Below, one piece after another: positions 23,895-32,677 of a DNA stretch of 61,039 bases; position 1 is the first letter of the stretch, and each line of letters opens with the position of its first letter. The DNA is from JAISGQ01 sp045536305 (GTDB lineage: Bacteria > Bacillota > Clostridia > Oscillospirales > Acutalibacteraceae). The stretch spans positions 1 through 61,039 of the forward strand of contig JAZSNH010000079.1 in NCBI GenBank assembly GCA_045536305.1, read 5' to 3'. The notes under the pieces are model-generated. The model made no database searches and was not told the origin of the DNA. It was given only the letters and a program-made list of their open reading frames with translations. Both the position numbers and the translations under genes were made by a program.

Positions 23895-26510
23895 TTAGTC
23901 ATACAGTCCACCTTCGATAAATTCGACGGTTATTACCGTACCCTGTGCCACTCTTTCCCCTTCTCCTATAGACTGACCTACAACAAGACCCGCTGTGCTG
24001 TTGTAGCCTGTGCCCGCATAACGGATATTGAGGTTTGAATTCGTTACAGCCTTGTTTGCGGCAGAGGGAGACATGCCTGTCAGATCGGGAACTGTAGTCA
24101 TTTTGATCCACGGCTCGCTGCTGCCGTCTGCATTCTGCTGTGCATCGCGAAGCTCTTCTTCGTTCAGGGCGTAAAGCACAACGGTGCTGCCCTTCGGAAG
24201 GCTCATTCCGTCTCTCGGTATCTGGGCTGTTACCTTATCGCCCGAGCCTATCACTCGCGCCTTGAGCTCCTTATCCTTGAGCATGTTCTTTGCATCGCTT
24301 ACAGACTTATCCACAGTATTCGGAGCCTGAACATCAAGCAATTCTATATCCTGAGTGCTGTATATGGTGTCTATTCCGAGATAGGGCAGAACATTGCTCA
24401 GAACGGTACGGCATACAGGCGCGGCGATAGTGCCGCCTGTGTGCGCCGCTCCCATGGGCTCGTCAAGCAATACAAGCATGGCTATTTCAGGCTTGTCGCT
24501 TGGTGCGATGGCACAATATGATGCAACATAGGCCTTTACACCTGTTTCTGCCTGCTCTTCGATCTTTTCCGAGGTTCCTGTTTTACCACCTATACGGTAT
24601 CCTGCAATATATCCGTTCTTTGCGGTTCCGCCGCTGACGGTCTGCTCAAGCATGGCATTTATCATCTTCGATGTACCTTCTGCTATTACCTGACGCTTTA
24701 CGCTGCTGTCGGTACGCTCCACAATATTGCCTTCCGCATCAAGTGTCTGACTGACAATGTGAGGCTGAACAAGATATCCGCCGTTTACCACCGCAGATAT
24801 TGCGGTTATCATCTGGATCGGTGTGATCTTAAAGCTCTGTCCGAAGGAGCAGACGGCAAGCGTGTCGGACTCTTTGCCGAGCACCTTCTGAGAATGCATT
24901 ACTCCGCTCGCCTCACCGGGAAGGTCGATGCCTGTCTTTTCGGTCAGTCCGAAGGCGGTGAAATACTGATAAAAGCTCTCTGCTCCTATTCTTCCCGCAA
25001 GCTCCATGAAAACGGGGTTGCAGGAATTCATCATGCCCTTTGTAAGGCTCTCGCTTCCGTGGCCGTTTGCCGAAGCACATCTGATCTTTCTGCCGTTTAC
25101 CACCGAATAGCCGCGGCAATAAAAGCTCGAATTAAGATTTGCCACGCCTTCCTCAAGAGCGGCTGACATGGTTATGGGTTTGAACACCGAACCCGGCTCG
25201 TATGTATCGGAAATACATTTGTTTTTCCACTGTTCATTCTGCGCCGTTGCAAGAGCAGCGTTCTTTTCTTTCGGATCGCTTATTGCTTCTATCTTTGCAG
25301 CGGTTCGTTCGTCCTGTATTTTTCTGTAATCTGTGGGATCGTAATCGGGGACTGTGGACATCGCAAGTATTTCTCCCGTATTTACGTTCATGATTATTCC
25401 GCATGCTCGATTTCGGACATCGTTGTCTCTGACCGCCTGACGCAGCGCATCCTCAAGCCAGCTTTGTATATTCTGATCTATCGTAAGCACAAGGCTGCTG
25501 CCTTCCTGCGCGTCGATCATCATTTTGTAGGCATAGGGCATTGCCGCATCGGACTTTGCGTTGGTCGCAACGATCTGTCTGCCCGGCACTCCGCTGAGTA
25601 TATCGTTGTACTGCAGCTCGAGTCCTGCCGCGCCTGTGTTTGAATCGTTCGTAAAGCCCAGCACGGTTGATGCCAGATTGGTATTCGCGCTCGAATAATA
25701 GCGTTCGGTATCCTGCACCATATAAATGCCCGGCACGACAACCTTGCCTTTTTCGTCTGTGGTGAATGCCTCGATTGCATCCTTCTGTGTCTTGTCAGCT
25801 TTTCCGTTGAGAGATATATCGGAGTAATTAAGCTCGAGTCTGCCGTATATATACTCCTCCTCGAGTCCGAGCACCTCTGCAAGCATCTGCACTGCCGCGT
25901 CCTTATGCTCAGGCTTGAGCGATTCCTTCTTTATCCACACCTTCCATGCAGTACGGCTCTGTACAAGGGTCTGCATGTTTGTATCATAGATCGAGCCTCT
26001 CTTTGCTGTCAGCACGGTGTCCTGAAGCTGCTGCTCCACGGCCTTCTGCTGCCAGCGTTCTCTTTCGAAAAGATGATAGCGAGCCAAAAAGCCCACAAGA
26101 ACCACAAACGAAAGGAACATTACAATAAGTATTGCATTGTTCCTTTTTCGCATTGTGGAGTCTGCATATTTCGGTGCCTTTTTGCGTTTTTTTCCTTTTC
26201 GTCCGAGCCCGTCATACCATTTATCAAACGCATCGAGCATTCCCTTAAAGCTTTTGTCACTGCCTTTAGGCTCGTCATATTTCGAGCGTGCCGCTTTGCC
26301 GTTTGCCTGCGCTTCTTCTCTCCTTGCACGCTCGCGCTTTGCGTCCCTGTCCTGCCTCTCTGCCATCTCGCGCCAGTTTACGACGGAAGACTGCTGTCTG
26401 CCAGACACGGCAGAGGTTCGCTTTTCTCCGCTTTTGTAAGAGCTTTCATAGCTTCGTCTGCTCTGTGTATATGATGTCGTTTTTCTTTTCTCGCTTTCTT
26501 TTTGTGCCAT
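23895..26510 (-). CDS. Class B penicillin-binding protein with PASTA domains (FtsI/SpoVD type)
   Basis: This is the septal DD-transpeptidase that cross-links glycan with FtsW. It has 871 residues: a ~125-residue highly charged cytoplasmic N-terminus, a membrane helix (about 126-145), the pedestal (to ~320), and the transpeptidase domain with SVFK (Ser441, Lys444), SCN (496-498) and KTG (643-645). Two C-terminal PASTA repeats follow (about 725-785 and 800-868). Its place between ftsL and murE matches pbpB/spoVD. PASTA domains are found in Firmicutes PBP2x/PBP2B/SpoVD. The long basic/acidic N-tail is unusual and parallels ftsL and ftsQ here. It could serve vegetative division, sporulation, or both. 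Confidence 0.93.
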   Translation of the reverse strand: MAQKESEKRKTTSYTQSRRSYESSYKSGEKRTSAVSGRQQSSVVNWREMAERQDRDAKRERARREEAQANGKAARSKYDEPKGSDKSFKGMLDAFDKWYDGLGRKGKKRKKAPKYADSTMRKRNNAILIVMFLSFVVLVGFLARYHLFERERWQQKAVEQQLQDTVLTAKRGSIYDTNMQTLVQSRTAWKVWIKKESLKPEHKDAAVQMLAEVLGLEEEYIYGRLELNYSDISLNGKADKTQKDAIEAFTTDEKGKVVVPGIYMVQDTERYYSSANTNLASTVLGFTNDSNTGAAGLELQYNDILSGVPGRQIVATNAKSDAAMPYAYKMMIDAQEGSSLVLTIDQNIQSWLEDALRQAVRDNDVRNRACGIIMNVNTGEILAMSTVPDYDPTDYRKIQDERTAAKIEAISDPKEKNAALATAQNEQWKNKCISDTYEPGSVFKPITMSAALEEGVANLNSSFYCRGYSVVNGRKIRCASANGHGSESLTKGMMNSCNPVFMELAGRIGAESFYQYFTAFGLTEKTGIDLPGEASGVMHSQKVLGKESDTLAVCSFGQSFKITPIQMITAISAVVNGGYLVQPHIVSQTLDAEGNIVERTDSSVKRQVIAEGTSKMINAMLEQTVSGGTAKNGYIAGYRIGGKTGTSEKIEEQAETGVKAYVASYCAIAPSDKPEIAMLVLLDEPMGAAHTGGTIAAPVCRTVLSNVLPYLGIDTIYSTQDIELLDVQAPNTVDKSVSDAKNMLKDKELKARVIGSGDKVTAQIPRDGMSLPKGSTVVLYALNEEELRDAQQNADGSSEPWIKMTTVPDLTGMSPSAANKAVTNSNLNIRYAGTGYNSTAGLVVGQSIGEGERVAQGTVITVEFIEGGLYD

Positions 26511-26580
26511 GTTTGTTCCCTTTCCCCCTTATCTCGTGACCGTTCTTCATTTTATCGGTCATTTCGTATCTACGCAAAAG

Positions 26581-26613
26581 GAGAGCCAAGATCTTTTTTA
26601 AATCTCGACTCTC
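26581..26613 (-). terminator. Hairpin between ftsL and the PBP gene (possible attenuator)
   Basis: On the transcribed strand GAGAGTCGAGAT pairs with the later GATCTTGGCTCTC segment over ~12 bp with two G-U pairs. It lies in the 200-bp gap after ftsL and is followed by CCTTTT only. It probably attenuates or processes the transcript rather than ending it fully. Confidence 0.4.
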
Positions 26614-26710
26614 GCCCGTAAATTATTGTCCGTTATTTTTCGACGAACCGAACGGAGCGCCTTTATGTATTTATATTGCTTATCGCGCACATTTATGTAT
26701 GTTCGGTTTA

Positions 26711-27274
26711 TTAGTGATTATTCCAGAAAAAGATGCCCTCATGACTGTTTTTGCACTCTTCGAAAACATCATTGTTGTTTATGCTCAGCCACTCGGTCTG
26801 ATAATTCTCTCTGCGCTGCATGCCAAGCTTTTCAACAGCATACTGCTCTATTGCAGCATCGCTCATTTTGCTTTCAAAAGCGATCTTCATGACCTCATAG
26901 TCCTGTTCGAGCACCGTCAGCTCTGCAGTCTTGTTCTTTATATCATGAGTCAGATCATTGACCTTCTGGCCGTTGGCTACCATCATTCCGAGAAGAAAAA
27001 TAAATGTGATCGCGGCGGCAAGAACCATTGCTACCTGAAACTTGCCGTATTTATCAACAATGGTAAGCACCTGATTGTGCTTTCTTCCCTGCTCTGCCTG
27101 CTTTGCTCTGTTCTGCTTCATCTGTTCCTGTCTGGCTGCTTCGCGCTTTGCCTCGCGCCTTGCCTGTGTTCTTGCCTGCGCTCTTTCCTCGAGCCATTGA
27201 TTGTATTCGAACATGCCGAAATCAAACTCTTCCGCAAGCGAACCTTTTCCATAATATTCTCTTGTCTGCTGCAT
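26711..27274 (-). CDS. ftsL: Cell division protein FtsL
   Basis: The protein is 187 residues and bitopic. A ~75-residue cytoplasmic N-terminus is rich in Arg, Ala, Gln and Glu. It is followed by a membrane helix (about 78-100) and an extracytoplasmic leucine-zipper-like coiled coil (about 100-140) ending in the IEQYAVEKLGMQRR motif typical of FtsL/FtsB. FtsL joins FtsQ and FtsB to activate FtsW and the PBP. The position directly after rsmH is conserved. The N-terminal extension is longer than usual. Confidence 0.85.
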   Translation of the reverse strand: MQQTREYYGKGSLAEEFDFGMFEYNQWLEERAQARTQARREAKREAARQEQMKQNRAKQAEQGRKHNQVLTIVDKYGKFQVAMVLAAAITFIFLLGMMVANGQKVNDLTHDIKNKTAELTVLEQDYEVMKIAFESKMSDAAIEQYAVEKLGMQRRENYQTEWLSINNNDVFEECKNSHEGIFFWNNH

Positions 27275-27393
27275 TCCTTCGATGCTCCTTTCACAATTCT
27301 GTTCCCCATTATTTTTATCTCAAAATTACCTATCTGAGATTTTATGTAAATTATATTACGGTAAACTAATTATGTCAATAGCCGTTATTTATT

Positions 27394-28344
27394 TTATTTT
27401 ATTTTTTTACATACTCTCAGCTTGCTGCTTCTGCTTCTCGGATTTTCATAAAGCTCTGTTTCCGACGGTGCAATGGGTTTTCGCGTAACGAGCTCGCCGC
27501 ACGGAGTTTTTCCGCAAACGCATACCGGGAAATCGGGAGGGCAGGTGCAGCCGTTGCACCATTGAGCCATCTGTCTCTTTACTATTCTGTCCTCAAGCGA
27601 GTGGAAGGTTATTATTGCAATGCGTCCTTCTTTTCTGAGCATTTCAAAGGCTTCTGCCATACCTCGTTCGAGAACCCCCAGCTCGTCGTTTACCGCTATC
27701 CTCAGCGCCTGAAATGTACGGCGTGCGGGATGACCGTCCCGACGTGCCGCAGCCGGCACCGCATCGCGCACTATATCAGCAAGCTGCAGTGTGGTGAGAA
27801 TCGGTGAAATTTCTCTCTGCTCGCATATTCTTTTCGCTATTTTTACGGAAAACTTCTCTTCTCCGTATTTTGTCAGTATCTCTGCTATTTTCTGCCACGG
27901 CAGTGTCGCCACAAGGTCTGCCGCGCTTGTACCGCTTTGGCTCATACGCATGTCGAGCGGCGCATCGTTGTGATATGAAAATCCGCGCTCGGCACAGTCG
28001 AGCTGGTGAGACGAAACTCCAATATCCATCAGAACCCCGTCGCAGTAATCATATCCTGCCTCTGCAACCGCTTCTCTGATGTGTTCAAAATTTGATCTGA
28101 CTATAGTGACGCGGCTGTCATTTTCAAATCTTTTCGTTACTGCCGCAATTGCATCGGGATCCTGATCGACACATATCAGCCTGCCCTTGTCAGAAAGCTT
28201 TGAAAGTATGACTGCACTGTGTCCGCCGCCGCCTGCCGTGCCGTCAACATATATTCCGTCAGGATCGTGTACCAGGTTCTCTACCGTTTCCTCAAGCAGG
28301 ACCGGACGGTGAGAAAAGCTTATGTTTTTGTTGTTTTCAGTCAT
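27394..28344 (-). CDS. rsmH: 16S rRNA (cytosine-1402-N4)-methyltransferase RsmH
   Basis: This SAM-dependent enzyme (formerly MraW) methylates C1402 in the 30S P site. It has 316 residues. FSHRPVLLEETVENL starts the family domain, DGTAGGGGHSAVIL is the SAM loop, VLMDIGVSSHQLD and FSYHNDAPLDMRM follow, and the C-terminus has IITFHSLEDRIVKRQM. A TTG at 28356 would extend it, but ATG 28344 lies 4 nt after the mraZ stop and is the likelier coupled start. Confidence 0.95.
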   Translation of the reverse strand: MTENNKNISFSHRPVLLEETVENLVHDPDGIYVDGTAGGGGHSAVILSKLSDKGRLICVDQDPDAIAAVTKRFENDSRVTIVRSNFEHIREAVAEAGYDYCDGVLMDIGVSSHQLDCAERGFSYHNDAPLDMRMSQSGTSAADLVATLPWQKIAEILTKYGEEKFSVKIAKRICEQREISPILTTLQLADIVRDAVPAAARRDGHPARRTFQALRIAVNDELGVLERGMAEAFEMLRKEGRIAIITFHSLEDRIVKRQMAQWCNGCTCPPDFPVCVCGKTPCGELVTRKPIAPSETELYENPRSRSSKLRVCKKIK

Positions 28345-28348
28345 AGTT

Positions 28349-28768
28349 TTAACCAAGATTCAAGTTGGAAAGCATTTGTGTTTCCATTTCTGCCGTCATA
28401 TTGCCTGTGATCGTCTCGTACTTTTCCGGATTCCAAAACTCGACCCAGTCAAGCATTCCGACGATCTGTACCTTGTCTGTTATGATCGCATGCTTTCTGA
28501 GCAGCTCGGGGAGCATTACTCTGCCCTGCGAGTCCATTTCCACCTCGACCGCTCCGGCACATATAAGTCTTCTCAGGTTATTCATTTCTGCCGTTGCATT
28601 GCTGAATGCGTTTACATAACGCTCCCAGCTCTTTGCGGTGTGCGCTCTGATGCTTCCGTCTGCACTTTTTGTCAGCACAAAGGACGAACCCAGCTCTGCT
28701 CGGTACTTTGCAGGTATAAACACTCTGCCTTTTGCATCCACATTGTGGGTATATTCGCCTATAAGCAT
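28349..28768 (-). CDS. mraZ: Transcriptional regulator MraZ
   Basis: The protein has 139 residues with two SpoVT/AbrB-like half domains, at GEYTHNVDAKGRVFIPAKYR and VEMDSQGRVMLPELLR. MraZ is the conserved first gene of the dcw cluster and represses its own promoter through tandem TGG-containing boxes. Such boxes are visible just upstream. The frame opens with GTG 28777, but ATG 28768 has AGGAAGGGAG 8 nt before it. Confidence 0.95.
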   Translation of the reverse strand: MLIGEYTHNVDAKGRVFIPAKYRAELGSSFVLTKSADGSIRAHTAKSWERYVNAFSNATAEMNNLRRLICAGAVEVEMDSQGRVMLPELLRKHAIITDKVQIVGMLDWVEFWNPEKYETITGNMTAEMETQMLSNLNLG

Positions 28769-28804
28769 TTCGCGCACTCCCTTCCTGTAAATTTTGATTT
28801 TTTA

Positions 28805-28884
28805 TCCCATTTTGGAACTTTTGCGCACCATTTCGGTTGTATGTCGATGACAACGCACTAATCATTCGCGCCATTTCGCACCAC
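28805..28884 (-). promoter_or_regulatory. Candidate MraZ boxes in the dcw leader
   Basis: On the minus strand TGGTGCGAA (28883-28875) and TGGCGCGAA (28873-28865) are tandem with a 10-bp period. A third ATGGTGCGC lies at about 28831-28823 and TGGGA at about 28809-28805. Known MraZ sites are tandem TGG-type repeats with about 10-bp spacing, usually just downstream of the mraZ start site, as here. Confidence 0.55.
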
Positions 28885-28894
28885 TACAGTGATA

Positions 28895-28923
28895 ATTATA
28901 GCCACTTCGGTTGTAAATTTCAA
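28895..28923 (-). promoter_or_regulatory. Promoter of the dcw cluster
   Basis: On the minus strand TTGAAA (28923-28918), 17 nt, and TATAAT (28900-28895) form the promoter. The start near 28888 gives a ~120-nt leader that contains the candidate MraZ boxes. A 14-nt word, ACAACCGAARTGG, occurs both in the spacer region and at about 28841-28828. Confidence 0.75.
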
Positions 28924-29004
28924 CACCTTATTTTTTCATTATTATGTAAATAAACGGCATTTTTTAGGTTCTTTTTTCTCGTTTTAACCTTTTTGTATAC
29001 GCAA

Positions 29005-29040
29005 AAACTCCCAACCACTAAATATAGTGGTTGGGAGTTT
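29005..29040 (-). terminator. Intrinsic terminator of the uvrC-rsmD-coaD region
   Basis: A 16-bp perfect stem (29005-29020 with 29025-29040) around AATA, followed on the minus strand by TTTTT. Confidence 0.9.
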
Positions 29041-29094
29041 ACCTTATTGTAGTTTTTAACCAATTTTGCTATGTAAATTTCTACACATCAAAAC

Positions 29095-29610
29095 TCAATC
29101 GTCGTTGTCAACTATGTCGTTATCATCATCGGCATAGCCCGCCGCTTCATCTGCAGCCTTCTGAGAAGCATGCAGGTTCTGTCGTGCTCTGCGAAGCTCA
29201 TTAAGACGCTGGCTCATATAGTCCTCCGTCCTTCTGAGGCATGTTTCCGCAAAATCCCTTGCGCCCTTGCGAATCTCACGGGAATTTGCTCTTGCCTTGG
29301 CTTCCTTTTCTGCCGCAAGCTGTGTTGCCTGACGAACGATATCCTCCTGATTTACCATCTGACGTGCGCGTTCCTCTGCCTTTCGTATGATGGTCTCAGC
29401 TTCCTTGCGCGCATCGTTAAGTATCTCGCTTCTGTTTTTTACGATAGACTGCGCCTTGCGGATCTCCTGGGGGAGCGCGGAACGCATATCGTCTATAATC
29501 TCGCGCACTTCCTCAATATTTATCATTGAACGTCCGCCGCTCATTGGAACCGTTTTTGCACTGTCAAGCAGTTCCTCGATCTCCTCAATCAATTCTTCTA
29601 CACTCTTCAT
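29095..29610 (-). CDS. Coiled-coil protein coupled to coaD (function unknown)
   Basis: The protein has 171 residues and is almost entirely helical and charged. A short N-terminal helix (SVEELIEEIEELLDSA) comes first. A Gly/Ser break at SGGRSMINIEEV follows, then a long Arg/Glu/Ala coiled coil of the kind seen in F-type ATPase b subunits and DivIVA-like proteins, and an acidic Asp-rich end. The VREIIDDMRSALPQEIRKAQ segment is typical of a clostridial family encoded beside coaD and often annotated only as 'ATPase'. The ATG overlaps the coaD stop (ATGA). No enzymatic motif is seen. A scaffold role is conceivable but not shown. Confidence 0.75.
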   Translation of the reverse strand: MKSVEELIEEIEELLDSAKTVPMSGGRSMINIEEVREIIDDMRSALPQEIRKAQSIVKNRSEILNDARKEAETIIRKAEERARQMVNQEDIVRQATQLAAEKEAKARANSREIRKGARDFAETCLRRTEDYMSQRLNELRRARQNLHASQKAADEAAGYADDDNDIVDNDD

Positions 29611-30104
29611 CGTTCTCGACTCTCCTTTGCACCTAATCTTCTTACTATTTTTTCACACAAATCTGTCGGAACAAAGCTTGAGATATCCCCTCCGAAGCTT
29701 GCAATCTGCTTTACAACACTGGAGGAAAGGAACATGTTCTCTGCGCTTGTTGTAAGGAACATCGTTTCCACCTCAGGGTTGAGCTTTCTGTTCGCAAGCG
29801 CCATCTGAAATTCGTACTCAAAGTCGGAAACTGCTCTCAGGCCTTTTACTATAACGGTTGCGCCTATCTCTTCCGCAAGGTCTGCAAGCAGTCCATAATG
29901 GCTGATGACCTCCACATTTTGCAGGTGACCTACCACTTCCTCAAGCATTTCAACTCGCTCTGTATCCGTAAAAACCGCGCTCTTACGCGGATTGTGCAGC
30001 ACTGCAACGACAACTCTGTCAAAAATTTTTGATGCTCGGTTTATAATATCAAGATGTCCTATTGTTACCGGGTCAAAGCTGCCCGGACAGATCGCCGTTC
30101 TCAT
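29607..30104 (-). CDS. coaD: Phosphopantetheine adenylyltransferase
   Basis: CoaD adenylylates 4'-phosphopantetheine to dephospho-CoA, the penultimate step of CoA synthesis. It has 165 residues. CPGSFDPVTIGHLDII (with the TxGH nucleotidyltransferase motif), VKGLRAVSDFEYEFQMALANR and TTSAENMFLSSSVVKQIASFGGDIS are diagnostic. ATG 30104 has AGGG 8 nt upstream. It follows rsmD by 10 bp, the usual rsmD-coaD pairing. Confidence 0.97.
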   Translation of the reverse strand: MRTAICPGSFDPVTIGHLDIINRASKIFDRVVVAVLHNPRKSAVFTDTERVEMLEEVVGHLQNVEVISHYGLLADLAEEIGATVIVKGLRAVSDFEYEFQMALANRKLNPEVETMFLTTSAENMFLSSSVVKQIASFGGDISSFVPTDLCEKIVRRLGAKESRER

Positions 30105-30114
30105 ACTTAACACC

Positions 30115-30672
30115 CTATTCCTTTGTCGCCCTTCTGCGATACATTGTTATCTTGGTTTTGCCGTAAACATAGGTTTTGTCGATCACAAACTCCACTGTTC
30201 CCATAAAGGCTTCGGGCAGTGTTCGCTCCTTTGGCGTCTCAACACATACAGTGCCTGTTACAGACATGTGCTCTACCGCGGCCTTTATAAAGCTGTCGAG
30301 CTTTTCATCGGCATACGGCGGATCGACAAATGCGATATCAAATAATTCCTCGCTGTTTTTCAGATAAGCGAGGGAATCGGTCTGCACCAATTTTGAGCGA
30401 TCCTCAAAACCGCACGCCGCAATATTTTCACGAACTATAGCAGCAGCCTTGGAGGATTGCTCGAGAAAGAGAGCGCTGCGTGCGCCTCTGCTCAGTGCCT
30501 CAAGCCCAAGCTGTCCGCTTCCTGCGAACATGTCGAGCACTCTTCTGCCCTCGATGGAAAACTGAAGTGCAGAAAAAAGACCTTCCTTTACTCTTTCCGA
30601 AGTCGGTCTTACGTCAAGATTTTCAAGTGTTTTTAATTTTCGTCCCCTTGCAGTTCCTGTAATGATTCTCAT
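30115..30672 (-). CDS. rsmD: 16S rRNA (guanine-966-N2)-methyltransferase RsmD
   Basis: The protein has 185 residues. MRIITGTARGRKL and the RPTSERVKEGLFSAL segment start the family. VLDMFAGSGQLGLEALSRGA is the SAM-binding loop and FVDPPYAD is the catalytic DPPY-type motif. It methylates G966 in assembled 30S subunits. The frame extends to 30699, but ATG 30672 follows AAAGGAG by 7 nt. Confidence 0.95.
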   Translation of the reverse strand: MRIITGTARGRKLKTLENLDVRPTSERVKEGLFSALQFSIEGRRVLDMFAGSGQLGLEALSRGARSALFLEQSSKAAAIVRENIAACGFEDRSKLVQTDSLAYLKNSEELFDIAFVDPPYADEKLDSFIKAAVEHMSVTGTVCVETPKERTLPEAFMGTVEFVIDKTYVYGKTKITMYRRRATKE

Positions 30673-30753
30673 ATTACTACTCCTTTGGTTACATAACACA
30701 TACTATCACAAAGTTATTTGCTTGTAAAGTGTCTATATTATGTTTATCTTGTT

Positions 30754-32589
30754 TTATTTTGTATCAGACTCGTGGTAGGCTTTATAAACCGCGCGAGCTG
30801 CAGTCTTTGTCATTCCCGGGACTGCAGAAAGCTCCTCCTCGGAGGAATTTTTTATTGCCGTTATGGTTTTATAATGCTTGAGAAGCGCCTTTGCTCTTGC
30901 CTGACCTATTCCCTCTATCTCTGTAAGCGATGAGCCTGTTATTCCCTTTGCCCTTGTTTTGCGATGATAGGTTATTGCGAAGCGGTGGACCTCCTCCTGT
31001 ATTGTACCGATAAGCGTAAAAACACGGCGATTTTTTGCAATGGCAACCTCCTCGCCGACAGCGGAAATCGCGCGTGTTCGGTGTTTCTGATCCTTTACCA
31101 TGCCAAACACCGGAATAGACAGCGCATACGAATCGATTATCGGTTTTATCGCCGCCACATGCTGCTCGCCGCCGTCAAGAAGAATAAGATCGGGCAGTGT
31201 TCCAAAGCCATCCTCGCCTTTGTGCGCCAGATATTCATCAAGGCGCCGTGTAATGACTTCACGCATCGAAGCGTAGTCGTCCTGTCCTGCAAAGCCCTTT
31301 ATTTTAAATTTTCTGTATGCGCTCTTAAGGGGCCTTCCGTCACGGAAAACTACCATTCCCGCTACATTCCCCTCGCCTGCTGTGTTGGATATATCATAAG
31401 ATTCGATATACTCGGGCACCTTCGACAAGCCCAACATTCCCATAAGATCGTTGAGCGTTTCTGTCATATCTCCGAATTTTCCACGCATAATAGACAGGTG
31501 CTCTGCTGCATTTTTGCGGCACATGGCCACAAGCTCCACCTGTTCGCCGCGCATCGGCACACTGACAGTAACCTTTTTTCCTCGCTTCTCTGTCAGCCAG
31601 CGCTCTAAAAGTTCTGTCTCCTCAGGCTTTATGTCTGTAAATATTCTCGGCGGTGTACGGTCACGCGAAGAATAGTAGCGTGCGATAAATTCCCCTCTGA
31701 GCACCTCGGGCGCAGGAGGATCCTCGAACAGAAAATGCTCTCTTTCATACAGCCTTCCGTCATAATACCGCATTATCTCCACACAAGCAGTGTTTCCCGA
31801 AACCGCGGCCGCTATAACATCCTGCTCTTCGATCCTGGTCATTACCACTTTTTGCTTTTCTCTTATTTTTCTTATCGCGGATATTCTGTCACGCAGCTTC
31901 GCTGCACGCTCAAATTCGAGATTTTCCGCGCATTCCTCCATCTGCTGCGTGAGCTTTTTAATCGTCGTATCCGTATCGGATCTGAGAAATTCCAGCGCCT
32001 GAGAAAGCGCTTCGCCGTATTCTTCCTTCGACACTCTTCCCCTGCATACACCCATACACTGCTTTATGGAATAATTAAGACAGGGACGCCCTTTCCCAAA
32101 GTCTCTCGGAAATTTCTTACCGCATGTCGGCAAACGGAATATCCTGCACGCCTCGTCCACAGCCTCACGAACAGCCGTACCTGAGGTATACGGCCCCATA
32201 TACTGCGCTCCGTCGTCCTCTGTTCGGCGCACCATTTTTATACGAGGGTAATCCTCTGCGGAAATGCGGACATAGCTGTAGCCCTTATCGTCCTTCAGAA
32301 GAATATTGTACCTCGGCGTATGCTGCTTTATCAGGCTGCATTCGAGCACAAGCGCCTCGTATTCGGAATCGGTTACGATATAGTCAAAATCTTCCACATT
32401 CCCGACCATTCTGCGAACCTTTACCGTATGCCCCTCCTGAGAGCCGAAATATTGACTGACTCTGTTTTTCAATGCCTTTGCTTTACCTATATATATGATC
32501 TCATTCTTATCGTTTTTCATAATGTACACGCCCGGGCGCAAAGGCAGTGACATTGCTTTTTTTCTCAAAGCTTTTATATCGTGGCTCAT
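30754..32589 (-). CDS. uvrC: Excinuclease ABC subunit C
   Basis: UvrC makes both incisions in nucleotide excision repair with UvrB. It has 611 residues. In order come the N-terminal GIY-YIG nuclease (PGVYIMKNDKNEIIYIGKAKALKNRVSQYF split around residues 20-48), a Cys-bearing linker (FRLPTCGKKF, CLNYSIKQCMGVCRG), the UVR motif near 205-240, the RNase H-like endonuclease domain with LILLDGGEQHV, and a C-terminal tandem helix-hairpin-helix (SLTEIEGIGQARAKALL, LSAVPGMTKTAARAVY). ATG 32589 follows GGAGG. No SOS box is visible upstream. Confidence 0.97.
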   Translation of the reverse strand: MSHDIKALRKKAMSLPLRPGVYIMKNDKNEIIYIGKAKALKNRVSQYFGSQEGHTVKVRRMVGNVEDFDYIVTDSEYEALVLECSLIKQHTPRYNILLKDDKGYSYVRISAEDYPRIKMVRRTEDDGAQYMGPYTSGTAVREAVDEACRIFRLPTCGKKFPRDFGKGRPCLNYSIKQCMGVCRGRVSKEEYGEALSQALEFLRSDTDTTIKKLTQQMEECAENLEFERAAKLRDRISAIRKIREKQKVVMTRIEEQDVIAAAVSGNTACVEIMRYYDGRLYEREHFLFEDPPAPEVLRGEFIARYYSSRDRTPPRIFTDIKPEETELLERWLTEKRGKKVTVSVPMRGEQVELVAMCRKNAAEHLSIMRGKFGDMTETLNDLMGMLGLSKVPEYIESYDISNTAGEGNVAGMVVFRDGRPLKSAYRKFKIKGFAGQDDYASMREVITRRLDEYLAHKGEDGFGTLPDLILLDGGEQHVAAIKPIIDSYALSIPVFGMVKDQKHRTRAISAVGEEVAIAKNRRVFTLIGTIQEEVHRFAITYHRKTRAKGITGSSLTEIEGIGQARAKALLKHYKTITAIKNSSEEELSAVPGMTKTAARAVYKAYHESDTK

Positions 32590-32677
32590 ATTTGCCTCCG
32601 TTTGTTTAATTATATATATTGTACATTACTTTGAATAAAAAGTATATATCAAAATCCTTCTAAAAGGAACTGATCTT

